Source of the DNA: Sulfuricella sp.
GTDB lineage: Bacteria > Pseudomonadota > Gammaproteobacteria > Burkholderiales > Sulfuricellaceae
Reading direction: 5' to 3'
NCBI GenBank assembly: GCA_030696235.1
Contig: JAUYSN010000264.1
Location: forward strand, 1 to 8,446
DNA length: 8,446 nucleotides
Part shown: positions 6,617-8,446 of the stretch, piece after piece
Numbering within the stretch: the stretch's first letter is position 1
Layout: every line of letters begins with the position of its first letter
Made by a program: the position numbers and the translations under genes
Notes under the pieces: generated by a model
What the model was told of the DNA's origin: nothing
Database searches by the model: none
The model's input: only the letters and a program-made list of their open reading frames with translations

Positions 6617-6641
6617 GTCTTTGATGGCATAGTCTCCGCCC

Positions 6642-7493
6642 ATGGCCCGCCCTCTTCGACTTGAATTCCCCGGCGCAATTTATCACGTGACCGCGCGCGG
6701 CAATGCGCGGAATGCGATTTTTCTTGACGATGGGGATCGGGAATTGTTTCTTGTTTGCCTCAGCGAGGTAGTTACGCGCTTTGGCTGGCTATGTCACGCG
6801 TATTGCCTGATGGACAATCACTATCACCTGCTCATCGAGACGCCGGAGGGCAACCTGTCGCCGGGCATGCGCCAGTTGAACGGTGTCTATACCCAGCGCT
6901 TCAACCGACGTCACGGACGTGTGGGTCATGTGTTCCAAGGGCGGTTCAAGGCGATCGTAGTGGATCGTGACAGCTACCTGCTGGAGTTGTGCCGTTATGT
7001 CGTGCTCAACCCTATACGCGCCGGCATGGTAAAGCATATCGAACACTACCCGTGGAGCAGTTATCCGGCAACAATGGGTCTGGCCGCTTGCCCGGTGTGG
7101 CTCATCACGGACTGGGTGCTGGGCCAGTTTGGCAAGCGCCGTGCCGTGGCCAGGCGACGCTACGCTGATTTCATTGCAGAAGGCGGGAGCCTCCCGTCCC
7201 CGTGGCCTGCGGTGAGAGGCCAGGCACTGCTCGGCTCGGAAGCCTTCGTGGAGAAAATGCGCCCGTTGCTTGAGGGGAAGGACGAGATGAAGGAGATTCC
7301 GCGTGCCCAGCGCCTGCTGCACCGGCCAAGCCTGGGGGAGTTGTTTACAGAGACCGTTCAAGGCGACAAGGTGTTGCGCAACGAGGCCATGTGGAAGGCG
7401 TATCTGGCCTATGGCTATAGCATGGCGGCGATCGCACGTCATGCTGGGGTGCACTATTCCACGGTGAGCAAGGTCATCAAGGGTGAAAGATGA
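6642..7493 (+). CDS. REP-associated tyrosine transposase (RAYT, Y1_Tnp/IS200-like) with C-terminal HTH
   Basis: This 283-residue HUH-type single-strand nuclease/transposase is intact. The N-terminal domain has the RAYT opening MARPLRLEFPGAIYHVTARG. The metal-binding HxH is H60-x-H62 in LMDNHYHLLIETP. It is followed by GHVFQGRFKAIVVD and YVVLNPIRAGMV, whose Tyr119 is the likely catalytic nucleophile. The last ~28 residues (YGYSMAAIARHAGVHYSTVS onward) look like a helix-turn-helix, making it longer than the ~165-residue E. coli TnpA-REP. No Shine-Dalgarno precedes the ATG; the chimeric ABC frame stops 9 bases upstream, so translation may be coupled. Family members act on REP-type repeats, and inverted repeats closely bracket this gene. 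The exact substrate here is inferred. Confidence 0.93.
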   Translation: MARPLRLEFPGAIYHVTARGNARNAIFLDDGDRELFLVCLSEVVTRFGWLCHAYCLMDNHYHLLIETPEGNLSPGMRQLNGVYTQRFNRRHGRVGHVFQGRFKAIVVDRDSYLLELCRYVVLNPIRAGMVKHIEHYPWSSYPATMGLAACPVWLITDWVLGQFGKRRAVARRRYADFIAEGGSLPSPWPAVRGQALLGSEAFVEKMRPLLEGKDEMKEIPRAQRLLHRPSLGELFTETVQGDKVLRNEAMWKAYLAYGYSMAAIARHAGVHYSTVSKVIKGER

Positions 7494-7498
7494 AAACA

Positions 7499-7519
7499 GT
7501 GATGTCAAGACCTGAGCCC
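7499..7519 (-). repeat. Right inverted repeat of the RAYT gene
   Basis: TGATGTCAAGACCTGAGCCC (7500-7519) is the reverse complement of core C with one mismatch (G for C at 7516). It starts 5 bases after the transposase stop. Confidence 0.85.
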
Positions 7520-7612
7520 TCTGTTCTGTCCTTGCATGATGACCTGACCCCTCTGTGTGGTGTGACCCCTCTGTGTGGTGACCCCTCTGTGTGAAGACCT
7601 GACCCCTCTGTG
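7513..7612 (-). repeat. Right repeat cluster of TGACCCCTCTGTG units
   Basis: TGACCCCTCTGTGTGG occurs at 7545-7560 and 7563-7578, TGACCCCTCTGTGTG at 7579-7593, and TGACCCCTCTGTG at 7600-7612. A variant TGAGCCCTCTGTTCTG lies at 7513-7528. Copies at 7545 and 7600 are preceded by GACC/AAGACC, shortened forms of the inverted-repeat core. In reverse complement each ends in GGGGTCA like the left units, but the preceding bases are CACAGA instead of AAC. Confidence 0.9.
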
Positions 7613-7660
7613 CTCTTGGAAGACTAAATTTCGGGGGAAGCTCAAAATCCCATTTCTCAC

Positions 7661-8446
7661 TTAACCCCAAGCCGCCCGAAACTGCGCCACAAACTCCCCC
7701 ACCCGCGCCTCGGGCAAGCAGTTGATTCCGGCCGCCGCCTTGCGCCCGCCGCCGCTGTCGAAACGCCGGCACAGCTCATCCGCTCCCGTCGGCGCGGCAA
7801 GCGGGGCGCGCACGCTGACTGTGTAGCCCTCCGAACGCCGCGTCAGAATCGCATGGGCGCGGTTCGGCCGGGACTGCGCCAGGCGATTGCTGAACGAACC
7901 GCTGACGCGGCGGCTCCAAGGCGCATCGGGCAGGATATATAGCGCGCAGGCTTCCGTCGCCATCTCCGGCCGGAGTTCCTCGGCTTTAGCCATATCTTCG
8001 GCATAGCCTTGTTGCAGTTGGCGAAATGCGGGCTCCCCGGCGATGAAGGCGAAGGGGTCGGCATAGCAATGCAGCAGCCGGTACAACTCATCGGGCGGGA
8101 AATGGAGATCGGCCAGGGTTTCCCCGTAGCCGTTGTAATTGAGGCATGTCCCCAGGCTCTGCAATGCATCAAGCTGGTCGGCGCTTAAATGCAGAGGCTC
8201 GGCAGCGTGTCGCGCGGCGGCGTGGAGGTTGTCGCCGAACGCGCCGACCACCGCCCAGATGCGATACCGGCCTTGCAGGAAACGGTCGACCAGCAGGCTG
8301 GTGCAGATGTCCGGCGCACGGTCGATATGGGCTTCGAAGCCCCGATGAGCGGGAATGTCGCCGGGAAAATGGTGGTCGAAATAGGCCACCTGGGCACCTT
8401 GCTCCAGCAAGGCAAGCAGCGCCTCCCGGTTCTTGTCCAGGGAGAT
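7661..8446 (-). CDS. DHH/DHHA1-family phosphoesterase, 5' end cut by window edge
   Basis: The visible 261 residues end at TAA 7663-7661, and the frame is open to the window edge. It begins inside the DHH domain at ISLDKNREALLALLEQGAQV, so the first metal-binding Asp motif lies outside the window. YFDHHFPGD (residues 22-30) carries the name-giving Asp-His-His metal ligands. CTSLLVDRFLQGR and WAVVGAFGDNL follow. Near the end DSGGGRKAAAGINCLP is a DHHA1-like Gly-rich substrate-binding motif. The family cleaves phosphodiester or pyrophosphate bonds in short nucleotides or single-stranded nucleic acids; the substrate here is unknown. It converges on the transposase and ends 48 bases from the last repeat unit. 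A TTG at 8410 is not the start, since coding sequence continues upstream. Confidence 0.88.
   Translation of the reverse strand: MSLDKNREALLALLEQGAQVAYFDHHFPGDIPAHRGFEAHIDRAPDICTSLLVDRFLQGRYRIWAVVGAFGDNLHAAARHAAEPLHLSADQLDALQSLGTCLNYNGYGETLADLHFPPDELYRLLHCYADPFAFIAGEPAFRQLQQGYAEDMAKAEELRPEMATEACALYILPDAPWSRRVSGSFSNRLAQSRPNRAHAILTRRSEGYTVSVRAPLAAPTGADELCRRFDSGGGRKAAAGINCLPEARVGEFVAQFRAAWG

Larger units (their letters stand above)
6195..6632 (+). pseudogene. Truncated ABC-transporter ATPase (PotA/UgpC-like N-terminus) fused to repeat DNA
   Basis: Residues 1-38 (MALLEIRNVTRRYGTLAAVE, then DVSFSVETGEFFTLLGPS) are the classic start of an import-type ABC ATPase. The next residues should complete Walker A as GCGKTT. 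Instead the frame turns into repeat-encoded protein at about 6309, so the ATP-binding Lys, Q-loop, signature motif and Walker B are all missing and no activity is possible. GAAGGGG at 6179-6185 is a good ribosome site, 9 bases before the ATG. The frame then stays open for a further 107 codons of repeats, including five NPGT units, and stops at TAG 6630-6632, 9 bases before the transposase ATG. No continuation of the ABC gene is found right of the element. Its substrate is unknown. Confidence 0.85.
6309..7612 (+). mobile_element. RAYT transposase island with inward-facing repeat clusters
   Basis: The left limit is where the ABC frame departs from its family, just after GPS of Walker A. The right limit is the last TGACCCCTCTGTG unit. 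The island holds one RAYT gene. Seven AACGGGGTCA units on the left have GGGGTCA at 6317, 6337, 6355, 6476, 6491, 6578 and 6596. The right side has TGACCCC at 7545, 7563, 7579 and 7600 plus the variant TGAGCCC at 7513. GGGGTCAGGTCTTGACATCA (6596-6615) is matched in inverse at 7500-7519 with one mismatch. I see no convincing target-site duplication, so the outer ends are approximate. Confidence 0.75.

Noticed and set aside
6301..7620. Target-site duplication flanking the RAYT island
   Set aside because: The only shared string near both ends is TGCTC, which is too short and not placed at the junctions.

Overview
The window looks like chromosomal DNA from a GC-rich gram-negative bacterium. The GlgP, symporter and DHH proteins resemble, from memory, those of freshwater or sediment Betaproteobacteria such as the Nitrosomonadales. 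That placement is inference and no search was run.

Layout, left to right. (1) Positions 1-72 are the edge of something unidentified, rich in CTCTGTG-type sequence. A possible start codon overlaps the stop of the next gene. (2) Positions 73-1137, minus strand, encode a lipoprotein RND-efflux periplasmic adaptor (membrane fusion protein). (3) A divergent control region of about 250 bases leads into glgP (glycogen/maltodextrin phosphorylase), plus strand, to 3891. Its real start may be a rare ATT or ATC codon upstream of the first ATG. (4) A UspA-type universal stress protein lies convergent to glgP at 3995-4435, minus strand. A small hairpin and a 21-codon ORF lie between the two. (5) A second divergent region leads to a plus-strand pair: a sodium:solute symporter (4655-6169) with a His-rich tail, then an ABC-transporter ATPase gene starting 25 bases later. 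(6) The ABC gene is cut inside its Walker A motif at about 6308. It runs into a repeat-rich mobile region (about 6309-7612) that carries a REP-associated tyrosine transposase (RAYT) gene at 6642-7493. (7) The right end holds a DHH/DHHA1 phosphoesterase on the minus strand, cut by the window edge.

The housekeeping part (phosphorylase, stress protein, symporter, efflux adaptor) is ordinary. The unusual part is the RAYT island. Seven AACGGGGTCA units lie on its left and four or five TGACCCCTCTGTG units on its right, pointing inward. A near-perfect 21-bp inverted repeat closely brackets the transposase gene. The left flank also holds a duplicated remnant of the transposase 5' end and a 12-bp repeat present five times. 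The broken ABC frame stays open through all of this and stops 9 bases before the transposase ATG. The rest of the ABC gene is not found on the right side, so the insertion came with a deletion or rearrangement.
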